Origin: Gemmatimonadaceae bacterium
GTDB lineage: Bacteria; Gemmatimonadota; Gemmatimonadetes; Gemmatimonadales; Gemmatimonadaceae
Direction: 5' to 3'
Length of the DNA: 64,000 nt
NCBI GenBank assembly: GCA_020851035.1
Contig: JADZDM010000025.1
Span: 1-64,000, forward strand
In this document: positions 54,876 to 64,000 of the stretch, in pieces
Layout: every line of letters starts with the position of its first letter
Position numbering within the stretch: the stretch's first letter is position 1
The notes under the pieces: model-generated
Databases searched by the model: none
What the model was told of the DNA's origin: nothing
The model's input: only the letters and a program-made list of their open reading frames with translations
Translations under genes and position numbers: made by a program

Positions 54876-57800
54876 TCAGCGGCGCGCCGAATCACGCACG
54901 GACAGCAGCCGCACCGGCCCGAGAAGCCCGGAGGGCAAGAGCGGTGTCCCGGCCGTGAGTTCGTTCGCCGAGGTGAAGCCGCCACCGTTCGGCGCGTTGG
55001 TCCATGCACGCTTCGTCGCGCCGGGCTGCAGGTCGCCCACGAAGCGGTTCTGTCAGGTGTTGGCCACGACCACTTCCAACCGGTTGCTCCCCGCCGCGAG
55101 CACCGCCGAGACGTCCACCCGGTACGGCGGCGCCCACGTCGTGCCGGCCACCTTGCCGTTCACACGCACGTCGGCCACGTCGCCGATGCGCCCGAGGTCG
55201 AGCACGATCCGCTCGCCACTCGAGAGCCACTCGGCGGGTACTTCGAGCGTGCGCTCGTACGTCGCGACACCGGAGAAGTAGCGGATCTCCGGCTCGCTGC
55301 GTTCGGTCCAGGAGCCGCTCGTCGTCGTGATGGAGGCAGGTGTGCCGGCATCGGCCGGAAAGCGCAGCGTCCAGTCCCCGTCGATCGTGGCGAGCGTACG
55401 CTCGCGCGCGGGTTCGAGCGTGGACGCCGTCGCGGTGGTGGGCTGCCGGAAGACCACAAAGGTCGAGGCGTACTGAGACAACGCGACCTCCACGTGCGTG
55501 ACGCCGCCGTCCATGCGGAACGCGGTGGGGAGCGTGCGACCGCTCACCGCATCCCACAGTTCAGGGGTGCGACCGGTAGTGCGGAACGCAATCGAGGTGG
55601 CGATGTCCTGGTCGCCCTGGTTGGTCACGAAGTAGATGTCGCCGTCCGGCACGCGTCGGTGGGCGAACCGCAGGTTGGCGCGCGTGGCGATGGTGTCGTA
55701 TGCGAAGTCCGCGGCAACGAGTTCGCTCCGTAGTACTTCGGCGACGTCGGTGGTGCGGTACACACGCCCCCGTCCCACGGCGCGCGGTGCCGAGCCGTTT
55801 GGCCACATGGCATCGGCGATAGCGCGCACCGCCTTGCTGTCGGAGGTGAGTGACGGCGACGCGAGCGGCTTCGGTCCTGCGACGATCGCGCCCGCCATCA
55901 CGAGCTCGCGCAGCTTCGTGATGAGCGGCAGCGTCATCCGATCCAGCCCGCGCGGCAGGACGAGCACCCGATAGCTGGCGCCGCCGGGAAAGTTGATGCG
56001 CCCTCCCTCCCCATGCGCGAGCCGAAGGAGTGCGTCGGCATTCACGTAGTCAAAGCCGTGTTCGCGCAGGTCGGCCGGGTCGCGCGCATCGCGATACGGC
56101 ACGCCCGACGGCGCCCCCTCGCCATAGAAGTAGAGCACATCGGCGACCGGCGCGCCCTGCTGCAGCAGGAACGAGCTCCGCGCGAGGTAGTCGATCCACG
56201 GGCGCGCCATCTCCCCCCAGGTCTCGTGCCGGGTGAACACCTGCGAGAAGGGGCCGAGCGTGAGGCCGGGCTTGTGGGTGTCGTCGGGCTGGTGTGGCGA
56301 TGCGTGCAGCACGAGGCGGTTCACGCCCATCGCCAGGTACTTGTCCACCACCCACTTGAGTTTCAACGGCGTCTGCGACCATTGCGGCAGCGATGACGTC
56401 AGCGCCTCGGCGGCGACGAGCGGCTTGCCGTACACGTGCGCCGTCGAACGCGTCTCGATGATGTCGGCGGGGAACTCCATCGACGGTGCCCCCTGGAAGG
56501 CGGCAGGCAAGCCTCCGAAGGGCATCGCCCAGAACTCCCCCATCGGGATGTCGGTGCGGCTCTTCGCCTGCATCCCGTCCGCGACAGTCGGCCACGCGGC
56601 TCCCGTCGCCTCGCCGTAGTAGCCAAGCCCATGCTCGCGGGCGAACGCGGTGATCGTGCCGTAGTGATTCTCGGCGACGAGGTCGGCGAGCGTGCGACGG
56701 AAGTCCCAGAGAAAGGCGTCACTGCGCTCGGCGTTGTCCACCACGCGGCCGGCCAGCACAGGGAGGAAGCGCGTGGCGTCGTAGCCGCGTCGCGCGCGAA
56801 ACTCGGCGAGCATGCGCGCGGTCCAGTTCTCCTGGCCCGCCTCCCAGCTGTCGGTGAGCAGGTAGCGCAGCCCCTTCGCGCCAATCAGCCCATCGAGCGC
56901 CTGGGTGACCGGCTTCATGTAGGCATCGAGATGTGCACGGACCGCGAGTGGGTCGAACTTGTCCACCTCGGGTCCCGTCCCCTCTGGCGTGGCGGGATGG
57001 TTCTTCTCGCCGGTGAGCGACCAGCCCGTGCGCAGGATGATCCAGTCGCCGCTCGGGGGTGACCAGTCGAGGGTGCCGTCAGCGCGCAGATGGTCGCTCA
57101 CGTCGATCACGCGGGCTGATGCGACGGCGTCCGCGGCGGCGACGCGCGGCGTATGGACGGCGTCGGCATCGGCCAGCACGCCGAAGCCGGCGCGGTCCTC
57201 GAACAGGTCCACGCGTGCGCCCGGCACCAGCGCCAGCTCGGCGACACGGAGCGCGGGTGGACCGAGTGTCGGCGACTCGGCGCGTTCGAAGACGACGCGG
57301 AAGTGGGCCGCGGTGGTCGCGGTGAAGGCGAAGGTGCGTTGGCGCGTGGCGTTGTGCGCCTGGTCGACGATGCGGCGCAGCGTGCGCCAGTGCGTGCCGT
57401 CGTCGCTCGCCTCGATGCGACCCTGAGGGCCGGTGGAGAATCGTCCGCCGAGTGGGCCGATGTAGGTCAGCGCACGCATCGTGCGGGGGGACGCGAAGTC
57501 GTAAGTGACGATCGTCGGCGCGGCGGGCGTCGGGACGGGGAGCGCGAGGTACTCGAGCACGTCGCCATCGACGAGCTGCGCGGTGTTTGCGGCGCTTCCA
57601 TTCACCTGCACGCGCGGCGCGAGGGATGCCAGCGGCACGTCGCCGTGAGAGGCAGGGAACGCGAGCACCGCCACGTCGCGCGAGAGGTGGACGCCGTCGG
57701 GCTCGCGATTGCCGCCCCAGTCGTAGCGCGGGATTCCCTGGAACGGCCCGGGCATCTCGGGCAGGGGAGGGAGCTTGCCGACCGGGCGTCCGCCGCGTGC

Positions 57801-58256
57801 GCGCAGTTCCGACCAGACGAACTTCTTCATGCCCATCTCGGGGGTGACCCATGGGCCCCCGGTTTCGCTCCAGCCGGGGGCGGCGGCCATGGAGAATTCG
57901 AGGCCGAGTCGATCGGCTTCCTGGGCGGCGAATCGGAGGTTCTGCTGCCATTCCTTGCTGAGGACAGTCACCCGTTGCGGGACGATCTGTGGTGCGCCCA
58001 TGTCGCCGTCGAACATCATCGCGCCGGCGATGCCGATGCGCTGCATCCACTCAAGGTCTTTGGTGATGCCGGTGCGGGAGACGTTGCCGGAGAGCCAGTG
58101 CCACCAGACGCGGGGGCGGGCGGTTGGGGGGGGCGTGCGGAAGCCGGCGAGGAGGGTGTCGGTGCCGGGCGACGGTCGTGATTGCTCCTGTGCGCTCACT
58201 CCGACGGCTGCCAGCAGGGCAGGGATGATGAGCAGGGGGCGTACGGAGCCAGTCAT
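54876..58256 (-). pseudogene. GH106-like glycoside hydrolase, interrupted by in-frame TGA
   Basis: The frame encodes 1126 positions, with TGA at codon 1068 (55053-55055). Intact up to there: signal peptide (MTGSVRPLLIIPALLAAVGV), then a long catalytic region with PRVWWHWLSGNVSRTG, DLEWMQRIGIAGAMMFDGD and LLTDSWEAGQENWT, as in family 106-type alpha-L-rhamnosidases. A C-terminal jelly-roll follows (DLGRIGDVADVRVNG, TTWAPPYRVDVSA). After VVVANT and the stop, the same frame continues QNRFVGDLQPGATKRAW to a second stop, RLLSVRDSARR then TGA. Homologues commonly have Trp (TGG) at this site, so a TGG-to-TGA change is likely. The truncated protein lacks only 59 residues and might still fold. Confidence 0.85.
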
Positions 58257-58423
58257 CGATCACTCCACTTGCAGGGTCTTGCGAAGGGGTGGTTGCAAAG
58301 GATGTGGCCGGTGCGTGCAGCGAGCAAGGTCGGGCGTCATAAAGGGCCCGACAGCAGCAGCGCATGGTTGGAGCGCGCTGCGGTGTCGAGGCGTCAGCGA
58401 GCGAGCCTGCGCGCGGCGTTCGG

Positions 58424-58617
58424 TTTCGGTGACAATGCACTCATTGTACTGATTTGATTCGACCCGTGACAGCCTGTGCGGATGTAGACCTACCTGACAT
58501 CCCGGCGTGGACGCTTCGTCGTCGGTACGGTGACGGCATTGGTAACCGGAGTCAGACGGAGCGGCGACTGTCGCCGAAATAGTCATTCGGCTGCAATGAG
58601 TGCGCTGTCACCGTTTG
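58424..58617. repeat. Terminal-inverted-repeat element B (about 194 bp)
   Basis: Left end TTTCGGTGACAATGCACTCA, then TTGTACTGATT; right end GGCTGCAATGAGTGCGCTGT, then CACCG. The interior matches element A along its whole length. It lies 168 nt upstream of the glycoside hydrolase start. Its right end provides the last codons and the stop of the methyltransferase frame. Confidence 0.9.
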
Positions 58618-59446
58618 TCCGCAACGGTCTTCGAATGAGCGCGATGAGATGCGTCCCCGCATCGAGAGCCCCTGTCGCTGCCGTCGCCTCGACTTCCATA
58701 TCGAGCAGTGCCGCCCACTTGGTCGAATCCGCATGAATCTCGTCGAACAGCGAGCCCCACACCGGCGATAGGCAGTTCGAGGCGGACAGCGCCAGCAGGT
58801 CCCACCCGGTGGCACCCAGGAGCTCACGCAGTTCGTCGGACCTGAACAGGTGACATTGGTGCCGCGAGCCATCTGCGGTCCCAAGGCGCAGTTCCCCCGT
58901 TGCCACGATCCGCGCATTCTCGGCGGCGTCCGTCGCGAAGACGCCCGGCAGCTTCTCGTGAATCGAGCCCCAGAGGCACATGACGCTCAGGAGCACATGT
59001 CCGCCGGGCCTGGTCACGCGGCACAATTCGCCCAGCGCTTCGCGGCGACGCTCGAACACGTAGCTGAGCGGGCCACCGTAACAGACGCCGGCATCGAAGC
59101 TCTAGTCATCGTAGCGAGAGAGATCGCACACATCCGCCTCGGTCCATTCGGTGACGGCGTTCGCGAACTCGTAGTCGGTGGCATACTTCCTGTTGAGCGC
59201 GAGTTGTACCGGCGACACATCGGCGACAGCGATCGACGCGCCGAGCGAGGCCAGACTTCGGGTGAAGCGCCCGGCACCCGCACCGATGTCGAGCACGCGT
59301 GCGCCCGCCGCGATGTACTGCCGCAGGTAGTGCGAATGGACCTGGAGCTTGACCTCCGCTGCAGGGCTCTCCTCGAGTCGCGTCCACTCGCGGCCGCCGA
59401 AATCATCGAAGTACTTCGCAACGGACGCGCGGCTGTATGACGTCAC
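58583..59446 (-). pseudogene. Class I SAM methyltransferase, interrupted by in-frame TAG
   Basis: From GTG 59446 the frame spans 287 positions with TAG at codon 115 (59102-59104). Before it: VLDIGAGAGRFTRSLASLGA (SAM motif I), VADVSPVQLALNRKYA and EADVCDLSRYDD. After it, in the same frame: SFDAGVCYGGPLSYVFERRR, LCRVTRPGGHVLLSVMCLWG and on. SFDAGVCYGGPLSYV after an acidic stretch is the normal motif IV order, so only one codon looks changed. The acceptor is unknown. The C-terminal tail NGDSALIAAE is encoded by the end of element B. Confidence 0.82.
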
Positions 59447-59612
59447 GGGATTGCCTCTGCTGATGTGCTTCCGGATTGAGTGCCGCGTCCTGGTGTTGCG
59501 AACTGGCTTGCGCTGCATTCAGCGGCAACGCCCTTCCGGAGGATGCGTCCGGCGGGCGGCGCGAGCAAGGGCACGATCCGCGCCCAGCGCCGCCTTGAAG
59601 GCTGCCACCCCA

Positions 59613-59757
59613 GGCTGAATGGTGACAGTGCATAGTGCACGGCTGAATGGTGACCGTACATAGTGCACCGAACGGCGGCGGCGATGGTCCTACCGATTGC
59701 GGATTTCTGGCCGTGTCATCAGATGGGACGGCGCGAGTGTGCACTGTCACCATTCGC
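59613..59757. repeat. Inverted/direct repeat element D (about 145 bp)
   Basis: Two 28-bp direct repeats (59613-59640 and 59641-59668) read GGCTGAATGGTGACAGTGCA plus TAGTGCAC, with minor changes. The right end, GTGTGCACTGTCACCATTC (59737-59755), is the reverse complement of GAATGGTGACAGTGCA with a few extra bases. The GGTGACAGTGCA core is shared with elements A-C but the remainder differs. Confidence 0.8.
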
Positions 59758-60145
59758 TATAGGCATCGACCCGAGGCGCGATGGGTACCAACGCGCGAGT
59801 CGGTGAAATTCGGGGAGTCCCTGGGAGTCCGCGCCCGTTCTGCGCTGTTCCTACCGGCTCGGGAGCGTTCAGGGGCGGGCGACTCCCGCAACAACTCAGC
59901 GAAAACCATGCTGGGGTATACCCACGATCTCACCTTGGGAACTTGGGTGGGTTGCACACTCCGCGGGCACCGGACGCCAGCCTGGGATCCTCGATCTCAG
60001 CCGGCGCAAGCGGCGCCGCTGATGGGCGATCGGACAGGGGGCGCAAAGGCGTTGGCCCTCGCTTGACTGACGATCTCAACGTATATTCAATGGGTACGCG
60101 ACGGACCCAATGAAACATTGATCTAGGAGTAGTGCGCGCAGCTTG
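59758..60145. other. Intergenic region with no supported gene
   Basis: Open frames here lack coding character. GC is falling relative to the left side. TTGACT (60063-60068) and TATATT (60082-60087) are promoter-like, but their 13-bp spacing is too short for a normal sigma-70 promoter. Nothing resembling an integrase, tRNA or transposase was found. Confidence 0.5.
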
Positions 60146-60931
60146 ATGCGCGCGGCTTCGCCGATGCCGACATTCTCTGAAGCCCTACGGTATGATTCGA
60201 GGCGCTTGGCTGCGCTCTCAGAATTGGTCCAATGTCTCACCACGCGTGGAGCCGGCGTTCCGGCACATCATTACATCGCCGGCACCTGCCTAGCCGAGGA
60301 GTCTGACTTAAGCGCTCGATGCTGGCAGGAGATTGCAGACACGTATCTGGCGCAGGGCCTGACAGATCTGGAGAAGACACTCACATCGGTTTTCCGTCGG
60401 CATCAGTTCAGCGGCGCCATCGACGGTACGATCCGAACCGCGTACGGACGGGCGATCCTTCATTCGACCCTCGTCGAAATGTGGTCATCTACGTGGCCGA
60501 AGTCTGAAGTTGAGCTTGTTGTCAAGAGCCTTCCATACCGAAGCCCTTCGGAAGCCAAAGCGACCTTGGCCAGCCAACCTTTGGGTCGCTTCGTGATGTG
60601 GAGCACATACTCCGAGCGAGACCCGGATGGCGATCCGTTCGAACCACGGAATCCGCCGGAGCAGCTAATCGACGACTTGGGCCTAAGGTTCGTGAGTAGA
60701 GACGTCTTCTATCTGTTCTGGTACTCGATTCCACCCTCGCTATCTGTGCATATCCCCACGATTGCAGACGCGTATGGCGGTGGGTTCTTCTTTCCGTTTA
60801 AGCCAGGTGGCCGAACTTTTCCGATTCGCTACGTGGACGTCCTGACTGGACGACCGGAGCGAGTGCACGCGCCGATTGCCGGTGACCAGATCACGAACAG
60901 CGTCGGAGTCGCTACGGTCGGTGTAGTCTGA
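60146..60931 (+). CDS. Hypothetical protein in a lower-GC region
   Basis: A protein of 261 residues from ATG 60146; ATG 60164 (MPTFSEALRYDSRR) is an alternative. It is soluble and has no signal. Its segments EIADTYLAQGLTDLEKTLTS and YVDVLTGRPERVHAP suggest an alpha/beta domain, but no family is recognised. Codon use is less GC-biased than in the rest of the window. It may belong to an accessory island. Confidence 0.6.
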   Translation: MRAASPMPTFSEALRYDSRRLAALSELVQCLTTRGAGVPAHHYIAGTCLAEESDLSARCWQEIADTYLAQGLTDLEKTLTSVFRRHQFSGAIDGTIRTAYGRAILHSTLVEMWSSTWPKSEVELVVKSLPYRSPSEAKATLASQPLGRFVMWSTYSERDPDGDPFEPRNPPEQLIDDLGLRFVSRDVFYLFWYSIPPSLSVHIPTIADAYGGGFFFPFKPGGRTFPIRYVDVLTGRPERVHAPIAGDQITNSVGVATVGVV

Positions 60932-61103
60932 GCGCAAGGCGTGCTTCGTTGCCTTCCATCACGTGCCGCCGCTTCTGCTCGCTCCGGACGCATGGGGTAG
61001 CGTGCCGCGGGCTCCTCCGCAACGGAAGTTCTGTACAATTCCCGGAGTCTGACGGCGCATTGCGAAGCTCGAAAGATCTGACTTCCTGTTCTCGGAGCGA
61101 GAT

Positions 61104-61640
61104 ATGAGCGAATCAGAGGGTTTGGCGAATGAAGTGTTCAAAGCGGAAATGGAGGCGACGATTCCTGAGTATGTTCTGACCGAAATGGATCGGGCCATAC
61201 CCTCAGCGTCGCAGTTCGCTCGGATTGCCCCGAACTTTCAGCCAGCGGGACGCGGTCGTTGCCCGTTGCTGCTCGAGAATATGAAGCAGATCTACATCCT
61301 TTGGCAGCGCCCGACGGAGAGATCATTCTGAACTACACCGAGTCCATGAGACGCCTTGCGCAGGTGGCGCTCGGCGATCACGCGGCGCCCGATGGATCGA
61401 AGATCATGCGGATGCTCCTACTGCTGACGCGGCACCAGTTGGCGTCGCAGGTCTTCAACACCATCCGCGCGTCGCTCGACAATCAATCGCTCTTGCTCAA
61501 GGCCGGCACGGTTGTCAGTGCGCTGATCGTCAACTTTCAGAGTTCGACTGAAGGAGTTGCGCTGACACATGCTCCGTACATGAAGCCGCGGCGGAAAGGT
61601 GACAAGTGCTACTTCGGGGCAATGACTCCTTTCCTTCATG
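61104..61640 (+). pseudogene. Possible frameshifted hypothetical gene
   Basis: One frame from ATG 61104 gives MSESEGLANEVFKAEMEATI and continues through ARIAPNFQPAGRGRC before ending at 61331. A second frame, open from 61259, reads REYEADLHPLAAPDGEIILN and then YTESMRRLAQVALGDHAAP and LLTRHQLASQVFNTIRASL, and looks coding to about 61640. Joining the two near 61259 gives one plausible protein of about 180 residues. Beyond 61640 the second frame (to 62152) loses coding character. Two overlapping small genes are an alternative. Confidence 0.35.
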
Positions 61641-62156
61641 ACAGGCGCGGGCTAGCTCACTCGGCGCCGACGACGGGCAACACGCAACTCAGCGAGTTGT
61701 CGCACGACCACGACAAAGGCTCCACGGCGACACAACTTAGTGGCAGGAGGCCTTTCGGCAGCGGTGTGAATCGGGCGATGATGACCGCCGATGGCCACGC
61801 ACGGCCAACTGGGATCAGGTCAATCGCGCGCGATGCGGTGTCCGCTCGCGCTCAGAGCGGTTCTTCCGGTTGGCAGAACGGTTGTAGGGCTTATGGACAA
61901 CGTGCTTTCGCGGACTCGACAAGTACTACGTACGGTGGGGCTCACGGACCTATCCTGAGCGATGCAGACCCAGTTCTGAGGGAAAGCATCGTCGCCGTAG
62001 GCATCATCTGGAGGCGAAACGCCGCCCGGCGGCGCTCGGCAGATCAGCACCGCGCGAGGCGGCCGCAACTCTTCTGTATCTGGAAATCCCAGCCGCAGTT
62101 GCGAACGAAGACGATCGTCTGGAGAATACCTCTTCACAGCTTCCCTGGGTAACGAA
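61641..62156. other. Region with no convincing gene
   Basis: The frame of the preceding open stretch continues to 62152, but its composition is Ser/Thr/Arg-rich and not protein-like. A minus-strand frame (61820-62137) is no better. It may be decayed coding sequence or a long untranslated leader of the next gene. Confidence 0.35.
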
Positions 62157-64000
62157 GTGGAAAAGAGAACACTAGATTGGGCTCAACTTGTCGAGCTTGT
62201 GAATACGCTTGATGGCCAACTCGACGAACTCGGCACACTGGTCGATGGTCTACTAGGCGATCGTATTGCTGTCTTCGATCAGAAGGACGGGCGGGTTCGA
62301 GCTGACGCCGTGTTTGATCGGCTCGTCCTGCAGGTGGAGTATCGATCGAGAGCCGCTCTGCTCGAACTGTTGTTCGATCAGGCAGTGGTAGAGTTCTCCC
62401 GCATTTTGTCGGGTGCTGAAGCCGAGTCGAATCGGATCCAGATTCTCTTCCGTCTTGGCACGGTGGTGGCGATGCAACCCCGAGCGTGCGCGCTCGGAGT
62501 GCGGGCCGCGAATCAGGTGCTTGTTGCTTCGCATCATCGATGGGACATTCGCGTTTCCGCAGCGCAGTTCTTGGTCGATGTGGACGCGGTTGGGAACGAC
62601 ATAAACTTCTGGCGTTCCTTGCCGGCATCCGGCGGTGAAAACGCTTGGAAGTTCGTGCCGACAGTTGCGCTCGCGCTCCTGAAGCAGTGGCCAGACGACT
62701 CATTCAGGTTTTTGGTAGAGTCCGCTGTTTCGGCCGGAGGCGAGGCGGCGCAGGAGATCCTAAGCTTCGTTCGATTCTTTGGCCGGCGAATTGGTGATCG
62801 CATCTCTCAGGGCGTCTATAGAGAGGTCGAACGGAGCCGATATGCAATGATGTCTCCACAACTCCGCGATGCCTTCGAGTTAATCGGACGAGGGGCTGGA
62901 TGGAACCCAGGAGTTGGACTGACCATCGCGGCGTTACCGGTAGTCGCGCCCGGCGATACCATTGATCTATCGATACCAGTGGATCGACTCAATTCAAGCG
63001 CGGCGAGCAGAAACACCCGTCATGCAATGCTGTCAATGGTTAGTTCGTTGGCGCGCGTAAATGACAGCGCGACTGGATATCCACGACCGTTCTCCGACTC
63101 AATCGAGAGATCGGGCGCTTTCCGTTGGTTCAATCGACTTGGAGAAGCGGGTGTGTTCGGAGAGGGGGCGACGGAAGCAGACGTTCGAATGGGCCAACTA
63201 GACTTCGTCCGAGAGACAGTCCGACAAGATATCGACGATTCTCCCCCTTCTTCGACAGCATGTTCGGAGGGTGTGCTTCTCGAAAAGCTGAGGCACTTTG
63301 GCAAGTTTGACGATGCCGCTCGAGACGCAGCTAAGGCTCTGAAGGCGTGTGGGTTCACGGACCGGCCGTTTGTGTTCCTAAGCAGCGAGTACCACCAAGA
63401 CCGCCTATTGATGTCGCTCGCGGTGGAAGCACTCCGCCGCCATGGACTGCTGGGTGCTAGTCTTATGCTGAGACGTTGGGATGCTACCTCATTCAGAATA
63501 GGCAGCAACATCGACGGTCACGTCATGATGCGCGCGCACGTGACCTCAAAACCAACGCGTTTCGGTATTTACCGATTCAATGGCATGAACGCTTTTGTGC
63601 GTGTTGACAAGATCCGCGAACTTCATCGTGACGAGCCGACGGAGGCATCGCAGGCGATCCTGGAAATCGTCGATTCCTTCGCGCCGAGCATGATATCACG
63701 AGAAACCGGCGCAGAGGTCGAACGACGGTGCTTACAGATCGGTGTCAAGGCGCGTGCTCAGCTGGCACTGAGGCTCGGAAGATTCGGTTCAAAGGGATCG
63801 GTGTTCGAGGAGATCAGGCCCGCTTTGTCAAGGATCGCAGAGGCGCCACAACGGCGGGAGCGAGTATCCGAGAGTGACGATGAGAGTTTTGTCGGGTTCA
63901 TCAGGGGTGACGTCGGCGTCTACTGCGGCGGCGCAATAAATGCTCTGCTTGTCCGCACATGGTGGCAAGCTGCTGAGCCGCTCAACTTCTTGAAACTGTT
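62157..64000 (+). CDS. Large hypothetical protein, 3' end beyond the window
   Basis: A frame from GTG 62157 stays open for more than 614 codons to the window end, in lower-GC sequence. It starts MEKRTLDWAQLVELVNTLDG. The first 250 residues look all-helical (AALLELLFDQAVVEFSRIL, VPTVALALLKQWPDD), perhaps repeat-like. Later parts are mixed (DNA-level reading gives RPFVFLSSEYHQDRLLMSLA and TRFGIYRFNGMNAFVRVDK). No signal, membrane segment or known motif was recognised. The frame's only upstream in-frame starts are CTG codons after a stop at 61998. It could be a defence or regulatory protein, but nothing shows this. Confidence 0.65.
   Translation, partial: MEKRTLDWAQLVELVNTLDGQLDELGTLVDGLLGDRIAVFDQKDGRVRADAVFDRLVLQVEYRSRAALLELLFDQAVVEFSRILSGAEAESNRIQILFRLGTVVAMQPRACALGVRAANQVLVASHHRWDIRVSAAQFLVDVDAVGNDINFWRSLPASGGENAWKFVPTVALALLKQWPDDSFRFLVESAVSAGGEAAQEILSFVRFFGRRIGDRISQGVYREVERSRYAMMSPQLRDAFELIGRGAGWNPGVGLTIAALPVVAPGDTIDLSIPVDRLNSSAASRNTRHAMLSMVSSLARVNDSATGYPRPFSDSIERSGAFRWFNRLGEAGVFGEGATEADVRMGQLDFVRETVRQDIDDSPPSSTACSEGVLLEKLRHFGKFDDAARDAAKALKACGFTDRPFVFLSSEYHQDRLLMSLAVEALRRHGLLGASLMLRRWDATSFRIGSNIDGHVMMRAHVTSKPTRFGIYRFNGMNAFVRVDKIRELHRDEPTEASQAILEIVDSFAPSMISRETGAEVERRCLQIGVKARAQLALRLGRFGSKGSVFEEIRPALSRIAEAPQRRERVSESDDESFVGFIRGDVGVYCGGAINALLVRTWWQAAEPLNFLKL

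Noticed and set aside
54876-55055. TGA read as Trp or selenocysteine
   Set aside because: TGA ends most other genes here, the site is a Trp position rather than Cys, and no SECIS-like hairpin was recognised.
53857-59757. Integron cassette array with attC sites
   Set aside because: The hairpins lack the GTTRRRY/RYYYAAC pair, genes lie on both strands, and no integrase is seen.
58424-59757. Insertion sequence with transposase
   Set aside because: No open frame inside or between the repeat elements resembles a transposase.

Overview
The window is high-GC DNA from a diderm bacterium, and the gene content fits Gemmatimonadota best. This assignment is an inference from gene families, not from a marker-gene search. 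The supporting signs are an ADP-heptose epimerase (a lipopolysaccharide sugar), many Sec, Tat and lipoprotein signals, an outer-membrane-barrel protein, DUF1080 with a NupG-type transporter, an ECF sigma factor paired with a large Ser/Thr kinase, a PEP-CTERM protein, and the dnaX-ybaB-recR-roadblock-MglA order. Start codons are often GTG, and neighbouring genes are often joined by ATGA or GTGA overlaps.

Layout. 1-2053: a DUF1080 lipoprotein operon with a NupG-like transporter, closed by strong terminators. 2261-7926: a stand-alone A-T-TE NRPS-like enzyme, a BNR-type propeller, a DUF4097 protein and a uracil-DNA-glycosylase-like protein. 7955-13238: an outer-membrane barrel, hldD, a NamZ-like DUF1343 protein, a 59-bp tandem repeat array and a DUF411 protein. 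13264-19864: CrcB with a family-2 glycosyltransferase, a DUF2911 protein, transaldolase and a penicillin-acylase-family enzyme. 19975-27687: a central-carbon block (pyk, an MBL hydrolase, pgi and a long class II aldolase) that runs into a degenerate histidine-kinase-like protein and a sigma-54-type response regulator. 27924-34789: membrane, redox and amino-acid genes. 35175-44971: housekeeping, with SRP RNA, dnaX, ybaB, recR, a roadblock/MglA pair, pgsA, cinA, grpE, dnaJ and an HD hydrolase. 45005-53672: signalling genes (CBS protein, LytS/LytTR pair, amidohydrolase, PEP-CTERM protein, ECF sigma plus kinase). 53857-59757: accessory genes separated by a terminal-inverted-repeat element family; two of these genes carry an in-frame stop. 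60146-64000: DNA of visibly lower GC with unrecognised genes, the last of which runs off the window end.

The most unusual content is repeat structure. (1) Three hairpins of about 200 bp (27717, 34877, 40591) have unrelated, simple-repeat-like arms but share a GGAACTGC...GTTCC apex. (2) A second family with ends reading CGGTGACAnTGCACTCATTG brackets a Uma2-type nuclease gene and lies beside two genes with in-frame stops. (3) Tandem arrays of a 23-nt mini-palindrome sit on both sides of cinA. (4) A 59-bp hairpin repeat array follows the DUF1343 gene. None is a CRISPR array or an integron. Together they suggest several active or recently active small-repeat systems in this genome.
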